A stretch of DNA of 64,000 bases from Bacillus sp. FJAT-44742. GTDB taxonomy: Bacteria > Bacillota > Bacilli > Bacillales > Marinococcaceae. Shown one piece after another: positions 34,646 through 43,457 of the stretch (position 1 is the stretch's first letter; every line of letters begins with the position of its first letter). The notes under the pieces are model-generated. The model made no database searches and had not been told where the DNA came from. It worked only from the letters and a program-made list of their open reading frames with translations. The translations under genes and the position numbers were made by a program. Location of the stretch: contig NZ_KZ454936.1 in assembly GCF_002797315.1 (NCBI RefSeq), forward strand, positions 306,414 to 370,413. Direction: 5' to 3'.

Positions 34646-35929
34646 TTAGGAAGTAACTAATTCTTTTGCTTCAAGAACTTGTGTTACTGATTTCTCAATA
34701 ATGGAAAGTCCTTTCTCTAATCCCTCGTCATCAATAGTAATAGGAGGGAAGAGCTTAAATACTTCATCGTCTGGACCTGCTGTTTCCATAATTAAGCCAT
34801 TTTCAAAACATTTTCCGGCAATTTCATCAGCTAAGCCTTCGACTTCTGAAGAAATACCTTGCATGAAGCCGCGGCCTCGCAGGCTTCCTTTAAGTTCAGG
34901 AAACTTTTTTAATAAATCTTCAAGAAAACTAGTGATTTTTTTAGATTTTTCTTGTACACTCTTCTCAAGAGCGTCGTCTGTCCAATAATTTAATGCTTCA
35001 GTAGCAGTGATAAATGCATGGTTATTTCCACGGAATGTACCATTATGTTCCCCAGGAGCAAAGGTGTCGTACTTAGGAGCGATCAATGTAAGTGCTAATG
35101 GAGAACCGTATCCGCCAATTGATTTAGAAAGACAAACGATATCTGGTTTAATACCAGCCGGTTCAAAGCTAAAGAATGTGCCAGTACGACCCACACCAGC
35201 TTGAACGTCATCAACGATAAGCAGGATTCCACGGTCACGACAGATTTTTTCAATGCCTTTTAGCCATTCCATACGGGCAGCATTCAATCCGCCCTCACCT
35301 TGAACTGTTTCAAGAATAAAGGCAGCTGGAGTATCGACTCCGCTTCCGTTATTGTCAAGGAAACGCTCAATGTATTCAAGGTCACTTGAAGTATCTTTAT
35401 CAAGGAAGTTATCAAATGGCATAGTAACGGTATTTGTCAGTGGCATACCGGCCCCTTTACGTTTAAATGCGTTCCCCGTTACGGCTAGAGCACCAATTGT
35501 CATACCATGAAAGCCATTTGTAAAGCTTACAACGTTTGTTCTTCCAGTTACTTTACGGGCAAGTTTCAGGGCACTTTCTACTGTGTTTGTTCCAGTCGGT
35601 CCTGGGAACATCACTTTGTAGTCAAGGTTTCGTGGTTTTAAAATAACTTCATGAAACTTTTCAAGAAATTCGCCTTTAGCTTTAGTTGCTTTATCTAGAG
35701 AGTGGGTAATCCCATCTTCAGTTATATAATCAATAAGCTTTTGCTTCATTTTTTCATCATTGTGACCATAGTTCAAAGCACCGGCGCCTGCAAAGAAGTC
35801 GATATATTCCTTACCATCGAGATCCCAGATCTTATGGCCTTTTGCTTTATGAAAAACGGTAGGGAAGCCCCGGACATAACTCCGAACTTCTGATTCATGT
35901 TGGTCAAATACCTTTAAGTCGTTTTGCAT
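34646..35929 (-). CDS. ectB: Diaminobutyrate-2-oxoglutarate aminotransferase
   Basis: A 427-residue class III PLP aminotransferase that converts aspartate semialdehyde to L-2,4-diaminobutyrate with glutamate as donor, first step of ectoine synthesis. [28 protein letters not shown] and the PLP-Lys segment [15 protein letters not shown] are conserved. Full length. AGGAGGAG precedes the ATG by 11 nt. It is the middle gene of ectABC. Confidence 0.96.
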   Translation of the reverse strand: MQNDLKVFDQHESEVRSYVRGFPTVFHKAKGHKIWDLDGKEYIDFFAGAGALNYGHNDEKMKQKLIDYITEDGITHSLDKATKAKGEFLEKFHEVILKPRNLDYKVMFPGPTGTNTVESALKLARKVTGRTNVVSFTNGFHGMTIGALAVTGNAFKRKGAGMPLTNTVTMPFDNFLDKDTSSDLEYIERFLDNNGSGVDTPAAFILETVQGEGGLNAARMEWLKGIEKICRDRGILLIVDDVQAGVGRTGTFFSFEPAGIKPDIVCLSKSIGGYGSPLALTLIAPKYDTFAPGEHNGTFRGNNHAFITATEALNYWTDDALEKSVQEKSKKITSFLEDLLKKFPELKGSLRGRGFMQGISSEVEGLADEIAGKCFENGLIMETAGPDDEVFKLFPPITIDDEGLEKGLSIIEKSVTQVLEAKELVTS

Positions 35930-36000
35930 GCTTTAAATAGCTCCTCCTTAAGTAACAATCCTTTTTAATTTTAAAATTAATAAACTACGCTTTTAAATTA

Positions 36001-36522
36001 TTATTTTTTAAATGGTCCAATTCGGAAAGTAAGTTCAGCTTCATGCCCTTCACCAGGGAAGAGATCTTCAGCAAAACACTCAGACACAGTGCACTCAGTA
36101 TCATGTGAACGTGCAAGTTTGCGGAATAGTGCCTGGGATGCTTCATTTGAAGGGGTAACTGTAGCCTCCAAATAATGTACATCTTTACAAGCTTCTCTTT
36201 CCATTAGGTTGTTTAATATTCTGGAAGCAAGACCTTTCCCGCGTTGGGATGGATCCACTCCAATTTGCCACACGAAAACAGTGTCCTGTTTTTCCGGCGG
36301 AATGAACGCAGTGACAAATCCGACGACTTTCTCATCTTCTTTAACTACAATACATGTCTCCGCAAAAAACTCGCACATCATTATATATTTGTAAGATGAA
36401 TTCAAATCCAAGGTTGAGTTTTTTACTAGCTCATACATAGCTGCGCCATCTTCAACTGCTGGCTTCTCGAACGTTAAAGTGTCGACTGATTGCGCCTTTG
36501 TTGCCGTAGTGTCAGGGTTCAT
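36001..36522 (-). CDS. ectA: L-2,4-diaminobutyrate acetyltransferase
   Basis: A 173-residue GNAT acetyltransferase, second enzyme of ectoine synthesis, acetylating diaminobutyrate at the gamma amine with acetyl-CoA. The CoA-binding loop is VDPSQRGKGLASRIL, preceded by FVTAFIPPEKQDTVFVWQIG. ATG follows GAAGGTGATG. First gene of the minus-strand ectABC operon; a 71-bp gap leads to ectB. Its 5' untranslated region is about 120 nt from the predicted promoter. Confidence 0.95.
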   Translation of the reverse strand: MNPDTTATKAQSVDTLTFEKPAVEDGAAMYELVKNSTLDLNSSYKYIMMCEFFAETCIVVKEDEKVVGFVTAFIPPEKQDTVFVWQIGVDPSQRGKGLASRILNNLMEREACKDVHYLEATVTPSNEASQALFRKLARSHDTECTVSECFAEDLFPGEGHEAELTFRIGPFKK

Positions 36523-36648
36523 GCTTACATCACCTTCATTTTTTTTAGTAAGGGTCTTAATAACCTATTCCTCCCCATTTCCAAACTTAAACCACATTTT
36601 AAATAAATTTCTGCTCTCCTGAAGTTGTTACCAGATGATCATAAGATT

Positions 36649-36677
36649 ATCATACGGTGCGCCTGTATAAAGATCAA
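36649..36677 (-). promoter_or_regulatory. Sigma-A-type promoter of ectABC
   Basis: On the minus strand TTGATC, a 17-nt spacer and TATGAT; the transcription start would lie about 120 nt before the ectA ATG. No other good promoter is seen ahead of ectA. Confidence 0.7.
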
Positions 36678-37031
36678 ATGTGCTTTTTACTGATTAATTC
36701 CAGTTAATAGTTCTTAATAAGGATAGTCTCCACTAACGAACGCCCCACTTACAGAATGCTTCCAAATAGTGACGAATGCAAAGGATTTGAAAAAAACAGT
36801 GAAAACTAAATAGACTAAAAAGTCTGATAAACTGCTTAATGACAAGGTTTTTGTAAGGTGAAGAAAAAAAGAGGCAGGAAGAGAAAAAAGGGTGATTTAA
36901 TTTTAGGAATATTCCGTAACAGTACCCGGGCGCCGATAGGTGCTTTTTTTTTGCCTAAGGGGAATGCTGATTTTTTTTAGTCAGTTGATTGACGTGCTGG
37001 AGAATCACCCGAAGCAAAGGGAAAACAGCAG

Positions 37032-37086
37032 GGAAGCTCCAAAGGAAGCTCCAAAGGAAGCTCCAAAGGAAGCTCCAAAGGAAGCT
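37032..37086 (+). repeat. 12-bp tandem repeat
   Basis: Four complete copies of GGAAGCTCCAAA and a partial fifth. In one frame it encodes repeated Glu-Ala-Pro-Lys. Confidence 0.95.
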
Positions 37087-37389
37087 GAGGACAGGCAATG
37101 ACATAGAAGACCTCGTAAATGCGAACAAAAGTGAAGAATGAATGGATGGCGCGCCAGCACCTTCAGGTGATACCGATCACCTTTTAAAGGAAATCAAACA
37201 ACAAAAGATAATTAGTCTTTTCATTTGTAAAACGTGAAGAAACGATAGCATAGCCGTAGAAAAGCAAGGCATTAAATTCAATTAAAAAGCAGGATTTACT
37301 AAATAATATGCCTAAACGTTAAGGAAGCAGGGAACAGGCAGAATAGATCCTATAATAAAAAGACTATGGAACTGATAAAGGAGGCTACT

Positions 37390-38796
37390 ATGGGCAGTAA
37401 GCATACAAAACAATTGATAGCAGAAGTTTTTCAAGAGCTGGTTAAAGACAACACGTTCCTGCCTGATGAACAAAAAGAACGGACAAAAATCCTTCAATCC
37501 TCAGAGGAAATTCTAAAAACAACTGATAAGATTATTAAAAGCTATATCCGAGTATCCACTGAACGAAATGGTATTAAAAGAATTCCAGCATATAGAATTC
37601 AACATAATAACATCAGTGGTGTCTATAAGGGCGGGATTAGATTTAGTGAAGATGTTAGTGAAGAAGAAGTGGAGAATCTGGCAATATTAATGAGTATTAA
37701 AAATGCGCTTCACGAGCTCCCTTTTGGAGGGGCGAAGGGCGGAGTTCACATTAACCCTAAAGACTTCACGGACAGGGAACTCAATTTAATCAGTAAAAAG
37801 TATGTTCAAAGGTTTTCACCTGATTTAGGTCCAACCCATGATGTACCGGCTCCTGACCTAGGAACAGATGCACGTATCATAGATTGGATGGTAGGGGAAT
37901 ACAAAACGATTAACCCTGGAAAGTCCTACCTTGGTTCTTTCACTGGAAAAAGCAAGGAAAACGGAGGAGCAGAAGGCAGGAGAGAGTCAACAGGTGTGGG
38001 GACTTTTCTGAGCTATTATTACTTGCTGGATGAATGGTATCCGGCCGAAGATAATCGACAGGAAAAAGGGGAAGTATTAACGAGAGGTGCTCAGTGGAAG
38101 ACATTGCAGAAGTTATATGAAAAACACAAGAATGCGGATCCCATTGAAGTAAGTGTACAAGGCTTTGGAAATGTAGGCGGGGTGGCAGCATTAGAAGCAT
38201 ATAATCAAAGAGATATGAAGCATATTGTAACTGCTGTCTCTGATCAGCATGTCATGCTGGAAAACAAACACGGCCTAAATATTGATAAGCTCATTGAATA
38301 TGTAAAAAAGCACAAAGAGCTTCCTCAAAAAGAAAAAGAATTGAAAGACTTAAAAGTTGAAGCCGCTATTCATCCTCCAGAAGACATTTTACAATATGAA
38401 ACAAATGTATTAGTTTTTGCGGCGATAGGCAATCAGATTACAAAGGAAAATATGAAGAAAGTGAAAGCGGATGTACTCGTCGAAGGGGCAAATGCTCCAG
38501 TAACAGCGGAAGCTGATTATTTTCTTCAGGATAAAGGAGTCATAATTATCCCGGATATCCTGGCTAATGCGGGCGGGGTTCTTGTGTCTTACCTTGAATG
38601 GAAGCAAAGCCAAATTACAGAAGTGTTTACGAAGGAAGAGATACTGGCAGAGATGGCCGGACAAATGAAACAAACCTTCAAAAAAGTGTATGACACATAT
38701 TTCACCTCAGAGCAAAATACAATGCGTTTTGCCTGTTATATGCTTGCTGTACAAAGAATGACTTTACTTTTATACAGGCATGGAAAACTATTTTAA
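37390..38796 (+). CDS. Glu/Leu/Phe/Val dehydrogenase family protein
   Basis: A 468-residue amino-acid dehydrogenase. The catalytic Lys lies in PFGGAKGGVHINP, substrate residues in GPTHDVPAPDLGTD, and the nucleotide loop is VQGFGNVGGVAALEA. It is about 45 residues longer than typical 420-residue hexameric glutamate dehydrogenases, with an insertion near EDNRQEKGEVLTRGAQW before the Rossmann domain, so it may not be RocG-like. Likely reaction: NAD(P)-linked deamination of glutamate or a related amino acid. ATG 37390 follows AAAGGAGG; ATG 37366 lacks a ribosome binding site. Confidence 0.87.
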   Translation: MGSKHTKQLIAEVFQELVKDNTFLPDEQKERTKILQSSEEILKTTDKIIKSYIRVSTERNGIKRIPAYRIQHNNISGVYKGGIRFSEDVSEEEVENLAILMSIKNALHELPFGGAKGGVHINPKDFTDRELNLISKKYVQRFSPDLGPTHDVPAPDLGTDARIIDWMVGEYKTINPGKSYLGSFTGKSKENGGAEGRRESTGVGTFLSYYYLLDEWYPAEDNRQEKGEVLTRGAQWKTLQKLYEKHKNADPIEVSVQGFGNVGGVAALEAYNQRDMKHIVTAVSDQHVMLENKHGLNIDKLIEYVKKHKELPQKEKELKDLKVEAAIHPPEDILQYETNVLVFAAIGNQITKENMKKVKADVLVEGANAPVTAEADYFLQDKGVIIIPDILANAGGVLVSYLEWKQSQITEVFTKEEILAEMAGQMKQTFKKVYDTYFTSEQNTMRFACYMLAVQRMTLLLYRHGKLF

Positions 38797-38821
38797 GATG
38801 ATTAAAATTGATTCTTCTAAT

Positions 38822-38857
38822 AGAGCCCCCTCCGTTCTTGGTACCGGAGGGGGCTCT
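38822..38857. terminator. Bidirectional terminator between convergent genes
   Basis: Perfect 13-bp GC-rich arms AGAGCCCCCTCCG/CGGAGGGGGCTCT with a 10-nt loop. Confidence 0.8.
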
Positions 38858-38892
38858 AATGTGAGAATGAGGGGATCTATATTTAGATTCAG

Positions 38893-39798
38893 TTATTTTC
38901 CTACTATATCCTCAAGGGCAGGGCGAAGTTCAGGGTACGAAAAGGAATAGCCCCAGGCTTCAGCTTGCTTTGGGAGTACCTTTTGCCCTTCTAAAATCAA
39001 GACACTCATTTCTCCTAATGCAGTCTTTAAGGCAAAAGCAGGAGCCGGGGCCCAGTGGGGCCGGTTCATTACTTTGCCAAGCTCTTTTCCGAAATCTTTC
39101 ATGCGATAAGGATGGGGGGCTGTCACGTTCATAGGACCTGACGCATGATTGTTTTCAAGAGCAAACTCAATCATGTTAATTACATCCTTTACGTGTATCC
39201 AGGAGAACCATTGTTTTCCTGAACCAACGGGACCACCGGCAAAAAGTTTATAGGGAAGCATCATCCGAGGAAGAGCTCCTTCTTCTGTTGATAGAATAAT
39301 CCCGAATCGAGCTCTGACGGTTCTAACTCCTAAATTCTCTGCTTTTATTGCTTCTTGTTCCCAGCGGTCACATACTTTCTGTAAAAAATTTTGCTCTGCA
39401 GGACCATTCTCTTCTGTGAAAACCTCCGTTTTTGAGGTGCCATAATAGCCAACGGCTGATGCATTTATCAAGACAGAAGGCGTTGGATCCAGGGCATTCA
39501 TTATACGGTAAGTTTCCTGAGTAGCCTCAATTCTGCTTTGAAGAATCTTTCTTTTAGCAGAGGGCGTCCACCTTTGGTTGATCGAAGCACCGGCTAAGTT
39601 TATAAATGCGTCTATATTTTGAAGTTCTTTTTCAGGATGAGCATTTTCCGTCAGCCATTCAACATGCTCAAGCCGATCTTTATTCTGTCTGCCTTCACTA
39701 TTTCTTGTTAAAATATATACATAATGCCCTTTACTCAATAAATGCTCTGTTAATAATGATCCTAAAAAACCAGTACCGCCAGTAATGGCTATATTCAC
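38893..39798 (-). CDS. yfhF: TIGR01777 family epimerase (YfhF)
   Basis: A 301-residue extended SDR-like protein with the N-terminal GGTGFLGSLL nucleotide loop and the family segments INLAGASINQRWTP and SVLINASAVGYYG. The TIGR01777 family (SDR39U1, YfhF) has no proven reaction. GTG 39798 is the start, 8 nt after AAAGGAG. It is divergent from recX, the arrangement also found in B. subtilis. Confidence 0.9.
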   Translation of the reverse strand: MNIAITGGTGFLGSLLTEHLLSKGHYVYILTRNSEGRQNKDRLEHVEWLTENAHPEKELQNIDAFINLAGASINQRWTPSAKRKILQSRIEATQETYRIMNALDPTPSVLINASAVGYYGTSKTEVFTEENGPAEQNFLQKVCDRWEQEAIKAENLGVRTVRARFGIILSTEEGALPRMMLPYKLFAGGPVGSGKQWFSWIHVKDVINMIEFALENNHASGPMNVTAPHPYRMKDFGKELGKVMNRPHWAPAPAFALKTALGEMSVLILEGQKVLPKQAEAWGYSFSYPELRPALEDIVGK

Positions 39799-39976
39799 AT
39801 CTATCGCTCCTTTCTAGCTTTTGAAGGGTGGAAGCTTATTATAGTTTTTGTTACATGATTACTCATGTTCCTAATAGATAAAAACGAAACCAAAAGTAGT
39901 GTTATTCCGCTTTACCCTGTAAGAGAGGGAAATAATCACGCCTTGAATGGCAAATAAATAAATTATGGTGAACCCT

Positions 39977-40789
39977 ATGAAAATAACTAAGATAACTGTA
40001 CAGAAAAAAAGAAAAGATAGATATAACATTTTTCTCGATCGAGGGAATGGGGAAGAATATGCCTTTAGTGTAGATGAAGGGGTTCTAATAGAATGGCAGC
40101 TAAAAAAAGGGATGTTTCTTACTCAGGAGCAGGAAGAAGAAATTAAAGCTAGTGATTTTAAAAAGGACGCTTTAAATAAGGGACTTCAGTACTTAGCACA
40201 TGGAATGAAGACAGAGTACCAGATTAAAGACTATTTATTTCAAAAGGAATTTCCAGAAGATGCAATTAATGATGCTGTAGAAAAAATCAGGTCGTTTGGA
40301 TACATTAATGATAAAGAGTTTGCGGATGCCTTTGTAAGAACTAAAATGAACACCTCCGACAAAGGCCCGGCAATCATTAAAGAGGAATTGAAAAATAAAG
40401 GGGTTCAGCTTTCTGTAGCCGATCTAGCTCTTCAGCAGTATAGCGAGGATAAACAGCTGGCTCAGGCTATACGTATTATTGAAAAGAAGGGAAAAAGAAA
40501 GAAAAATGAATCTGCTTCTTTATTGAAAAAAAGACTGACAGAGGGACTTCTTCGCAAAGGCTACTCTCTGTCTATCATCGACACAGCTTTGAAAGAAGCT
40601 GACCTGAGCCACAATGAGGAAGATGAATGGCTGGCATTATGCAGCCAGGGTGAAAAGGTAAGGAGGAAGCTGAATAAAAAGTATGAAGGCAGTACTTTTC
40701 GGGTGAAGCTGAAGGAAAACTTATATCGAAAGGGATTTTCTCTTTCTTTAATTGACCAGTATATAAAGAATACGGAAGAAGAGAAATAG
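39977..40789 (+). CDS. recX: Recombination regulator RecX
   Basis: A 270-residue helical RecX protein, the long Firmicute form with repeated three-helix units (ALNKGLQYLAHGMKTEYQIK; GYINDKEFADAFVRTK; LLRKGYSLSIIDTAL; LYRKGFSLSLIDQYI). RecX modulates RecA filaments. ATG 39977 (MKITKIT) matches the family N-terminus; ATG 39965 is 12 bp upstream and neither has a strong ribosome binding site. It precedes yfhH, as in B. subtilis. Confidence 0.9.
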   Translation: MKITKITVQKKRKDRYNIFLDRGNGEEYAFSVDEGVLIEWQLKKGMFLTQEQEEEIKASDFKKDALNKGLQYLAHGMKTEYQIKDYLFQKEFPEDAINDAVEKIRSFGYINDKEFADAFVRTKMNTSDKGPAIIKEELKNKGVQLSVADLALQQYSEDKQLAQAIRIIEKKGKRKKNESASLLKKRLTEGLLRKGYSLSIIDTALKEADLSHNEEDEWLALCSQGEKVRRKLNKKYEGSTFRVKLKENLYRKGFSLSLIDQYIKNTEEEK

Positions 40790-40823
40790 TAGTCTAACTA
40801 TTACCAGACAGGGTGGGACAAAT

Positions 40824-41138
40824 ATGGAACGACGATTCAGTGAAATGAGCGAACATGAGATTAGACAAGAGATTGCAAATTTAAATGAAAAAGCAAAAAA
40901 GGCAGAACAAATGGGGATGGTCAGTGAGTTTGCAGTGTATGAAAGAAAGAAGGTTATGGCAGAGGCCTATTTATTAAATCCACAGGACTATAAGCCTGAA
41001 GAAAGCTACAATATCAAAGGTGAAGGCGGTGTTTTTGTCATCTCATATATGAATGGAGTCTTTGCCTGGGGATACAGAGATGGCAATGACGAGTTGGAAG
41101 CGCTGCCTATCTCTTTATTAAAAACAGCTAACAAATAG
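40824..41138 (+). CDS. yfhH: YfhH family protein
   Basis: A 104-residue protein with an N-terminal helical part (EIRQEIANLNEKAKKAEQMG) and a C-terminal barrel-like part (GGVFVISYMNGVFAWGYR), matching the YfhH (DUF1811) family, function unknown. It lies 34 bp after recX and is probably co-transcribed with it. AGGGTGGG precedes the ATG. Confidence 0.87.
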   Translation: MERRFSEMSEHEIRQEIANLNEKAKKAEQMGMVSEFAVYERKKVMAEAYLLNPQDYKPEESYNIKGEGGVFVISYMNGVFAWGYRDGNDELEALPISLLKTANK

Positions 41139-41153
41139 TCTTGAGATTGGAAA

Positions 41154-41185
41154 GAAGAAGAGAAGCGGATCACTTCTCTTCTTCT
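41154..41185. terminator. Inverted repeat between yfhH and the YpzG-like gene
   Basis: Perfect 12-bp arms GAAGAAGAGAAG/CTTCTCTTCTTC with a 7-nt loop. It lacks a long T tract but lies between convergent genes, so it probably acts as terminator. Confidence 0.6.
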
Positions 41186-41189
41186 GCAG

Positions 41190-41339
41190 TTAAGCTCTCT
41201 TCCGAGCCTGTATTTCTAATACTTTGTTATGAAGACTTTGTTCAGTTTCTCCATTAACCTGGTTAAAAGCGTGCTTTGGATTTGACCGTGGAGATTGAAA
41301 TGGGCTTTGATAATGAGTCTGCATGTTTTTATGCTTCAT
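41190..41339 (-). CDS. YpzG-like small protein
   Basis: A 49-residue ORF containing SPFQSPRSNPKHAFNQVNGET, which resembles the YpzG family of small sporulation-associated proteins of bacilli. The ATG is 9 nt after AAGGAG. It follows sspK by 16 bp on the same strand, so the two are probably one sporulation transcript. Family assignment rests on the NPKHAFNQVNGET block only. Confidence 0.6.
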   Translation of the reverse strand: MKHKNMQTHYQSPFQSPRSNPKHAFNQVNGETEQSLHNKVLEIQARKRA

Positions 41340-41355
41340 TCTCACTGGCTCCTTT

Positions 41356-41508
41356 CTAGCGGTCTCGATCCTGGTTGCTTTTAAACATTCTTTCTTGTGG
41401 GTGGTCTTTAATTGTGCCGTCAGCTCTCTTGGAGGAATACTCCGGTTTTGCTCTTGGTTCTCCGTCTAAGGATATCCGCGGCGGGAAACCTTTTTCTTTA
41501 TTTCTCAT
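41356..41508 (-). CDS. sspK: Small acid-soluble spore protein K
   Basis: A 50-residue [12 protein letters not shown]..., [18 protein letters not shown] and HPQERM are close to B. subtilis SspK. It sits in the conserved place between yfhH and yfhJ. AAGGAG lies 9 nt before the ATG. SspK is a minor forespore-made SASP (sigma-G in B. subtilis); I did not find a clear sigma-G promoter upstream. Confidence 0.9.
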   Translation of the reverse strand: MRNKEKGFPPRISLDGEPRAKPEYSSKRADGTIKDHPQERMFKSNQDRDR

Positions 41509-41664
41509 GAAAAAGCACTCCTTCCGGAAAGCAAAGCCGCCCCTTTATTAACAATGAAAGAGACGAGGCCGGAAACTGAATGAAATGTCAGTCCAGCTCT
41601 TTACTATTTTGTGTTAAAGAAGCGTCAATATGCTGAGATAAAAGTGGTAAAGGAGGAAAGGATT

Positions 41665-41931
41665 ATGAAGGAGACATATGAACGATTAACAAATTATTTG
41701 CTTGAAAAAAACGATAATATTTCTTCTGCACAGGCAAGAACATGGGTGGAACACTTGTGGGAGGATTTTGAAACGACTAGAGCAAGAGCGGGTCGGAAAT
41801 ACCAGGGAAAAGAAATGACAGAGCAGATTGTTATGAAATGGCTTGAGCAATACGGAGCCTATCTTCATAAATACGAAGCGACAAATCAGAAATTTAATCA
41901 TTTAACAGAAGATGATCATCTAAAACACTAA
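41665..41931 (+). CDS. yfhJ: YfhJ family WVELL-type protein
   Basis: An 88-residue protein of the YfhJ family: TYERLTNYLLEKNDNISSAQ, then WVEHLWEDFETTRARAG and YQGKEMTEQIV. The name-giving WVELL reads WVEHL here. Function unknown. ATG 41665 follows AAAGGAGG; the frame upstream to 41611 has no start signal. Confidence 0.85.
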   Translation: MKETYERLTNYLLEKNDNISSAQARTWVEHLWEDFETTRARAGRKYQGKEMTEQIVMKWLEQYGAYLHKYEATNQKFNHLTEDDHLKH

Positions 41932-41962
41932 AAGGGTTCCCACTTTTAGGTGGAAACCCTTC
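41931..41962. terminator. Bidirectional terminator
   Basis: AAGGGTTCCCAC pairs with GTGGAAACCCTT with one mismatch; the loop holds the yfhP stop codon. Confidence 0.7.
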
Positions 41963-42932
41963 CTTGTTTTAATTTTTTTTCCAAGGTTTCATCGCTGTAT
42001 ATCCAGCCAGTATACGAGGTAAGAATTTCTAAGTCCTGATTCAGTCGTACCACAGCCACAAAAGGATAATAACCTTTTGTTCGGTATCTTAAATCAATGA
42101 ATTTCACTTCGTATCCGTCCTCCGTTTTCCTCATAATCCACCGATAGGTAGGAGAGAAGGATAGAAAAGCCGATAAATTATCGTCTTTTATGGCAGCCTG
42201 AGTAATCTCGTCGCCTGGTATAGGTTCAAATTCGTAGCTTTCAAAATAACGAATATGGTGATCTTTGGACTCAGCTACGTGAAGCATTTCTGGGGTCCGG
42301 ATAACCAGGTGCCATTTGTTCCATTGGAAGGTCGGAGAAATAAAAACGTGCGTTGTTGAAGGATGCAGCCTTCGGGCATGATTTACTACTTTGTTTCTCG
42401 CTCTAATCCTCCACACATAGTAAAAGATCAAAAGGATATAAAGAATCAAGAAGGTCCATCCTGGGTGAGCTCCGTATCTCCATAGAATAAATGCAGCGAT
42501 ATGGCTTAGGAAAATTAGCGGGTCAAATATGTTAATAACCCCCAGAGCAATCCACCGTTTGTTAAAAGGTGAAAGCGCCTGGGTCCCATAAGCGTTAAAT
42601 ATATCGACAAACACATGGAGAAAAACTGCCAAAAAAGTCCACAGCCAAAGGTGGAGTAAGTTAATATCCGGTACAAATCCGTATATGACAGCTGAAATTA
42701 AAATAGGCCACATTAACACTGCTGGTATGGAATGTGTGGGTCCCCGGTGGTTCCGGATATAAACGGCGTTATTTTTGAATTTTAGGACTGTATCAAAGTC
42801 TGGAGCCTGGGAGCCAACGATAGTAGCTATCATCACTGCCTGCATCATGACAGGGTCCTGTGTGACATTTGGGTCCAATGTGGCTAAACCGCCAAGACCG
42901 ACTCCCATTACTACGTGGGTACCGGTATCCAT
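41946..42932 (-). CDS. yfhP: YfhP-type membrane-bound metal-dependent hydrolase family protein
   Basis: A 328-residue protein with an N-terminal membrane domain of four or five helices of the YdjM/DUF457 type: MDTGTHVVMGVGLGG, GSQAPDFDTV, HRGPTHSIPAVL and HVFVDIFNAYGTQ carry the conserved His and Asp that suggest a metal site. The C-terminal 150 residues are soluble. In B. subtilis YfhP is reported to influence transcription of neighbouring genes; here it is divergent from the small gene ahead of mutY. GAAGGAGG precedes the ATG. Confidence 0.87.
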   Translation of the reverse strand: MDTGTHVVMGVGLGGLATLDPNVTQDPVMMQAVMIATIVGSQAPDFDTVLKFKNNAVYIRNHRGPTHSIPAVLMWPILISAVIYGFVPDINLLHLWLWTFLAVFLHVFVDIFNAYGTQALSPFNKRWIALGVINIFDPLIFLSHIAAFILWRYGAHPGWTFLILYILLIFYYVWRIRARNKVVNHARRLHPSTTHVFISPTFQWNKWHLVIRTPEMLHVAESKDHHIRYFESYEFEPIPGDEITQAAIKDDNLSAFLSFSPTYRWIMRKTEDGYEVKFIDLRYRTKGYYPFVAVVRLNQDLEILTSYTGWIYSDETLEKKLKQGRVST

Positions 42933-43101
42933 ACTGCTTGTCCTCCTTCAAACGATAGGTCTGCCTGGTGTTTTCATCCAGCTCACCTGTTATAGAGGGA
43001 GCCTTTTATAATAAGGAAAAGACTGTTTTTCACAGACAAAGTCCTGTATGTATATTTTAGTTATACCCGATAAAGGAAAGATTAAAAAGGGGGAAAATAA
43101 T

Positions 43102-43425
43102 ATGGAAGCAACTCTTCATATTTTTATTGAATATCGGATTAAAGAGGAGCACGTTAAAGAATATGAAGCTTTAATTGAAAATATTGCCGCTTCCCTATCA
43201 GAATATGGAGCTGAGAAGTTTCAGTGGTATGCTGCTGAAGACCAGCCTAATTTATATGTAGAGCTTTTTAAAGTGCCAACTAAATCTCATTACCACACAT
43301 TAAAAAAATGGCGGAAATCTAAAGAGCACCCTTTGTTTGGAAAGTTGGATCCTGTCATTGATGGGGGGCTGGAAAAGCTTAATTGCTGGGCCTTTCAAGC
43401 ACGTACAGATGAGCTGAAGGAATAA
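43102..43425 (+). CDS. Hypothetical protein with dimeric alpha-beta barrel look
   Basis: A 107-residue protein ([20 protein letters not shown]..., [19 protein letters not shown]) with the alternation of strands and helices of dimeric alpha-beta barrel (ABM/NIPSNAP-like) proteins. AAAGGGGG lies ahead of ATG 43102. It ends 33 bp before mutY and may be co-transcribed. The function is unknown. Confidence 0.65.
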   Translation: MEATLHIFIEYRIKEEHVKEYEALIENIAASLSEYGAEKFQWYAAEDQPNLYVELFKVPTKSHYHTLKKWRKSKEHPLFGKLDPVIDGGLEKLNCWAFQARTDELKE

Positions 43426-43457
43426 GCGTTTTACTTGAGAAGAAAGGAGGTGCAGGT

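Larger units (their letters stand above)
36523..37389. other. Long intergenic region between ectA and the Glu-type dehydrogenase
   Basis: About 870 bp between divergent genes. It contains the ectABC promoter (36649-36677), a 12-bp tandem repeat (37032-37086) within a doubtful 45-codon ORF (36964-37101) and, further on, short open stretches (about 37082-37130 and 37145-37240) that look like fragments of coding sequence in different frames. No complete gene or recognised element was found; decayed coding sequence is possible. Confidence 0.5.

Noticed and set aside
36964..37101. 45-codon ORF with EAPK repeats
   Set aside because: AAGGGG lies only 1 nt before the ATG and the composition is that of the DNA repeat; kept as a repeat rather than as a gene.
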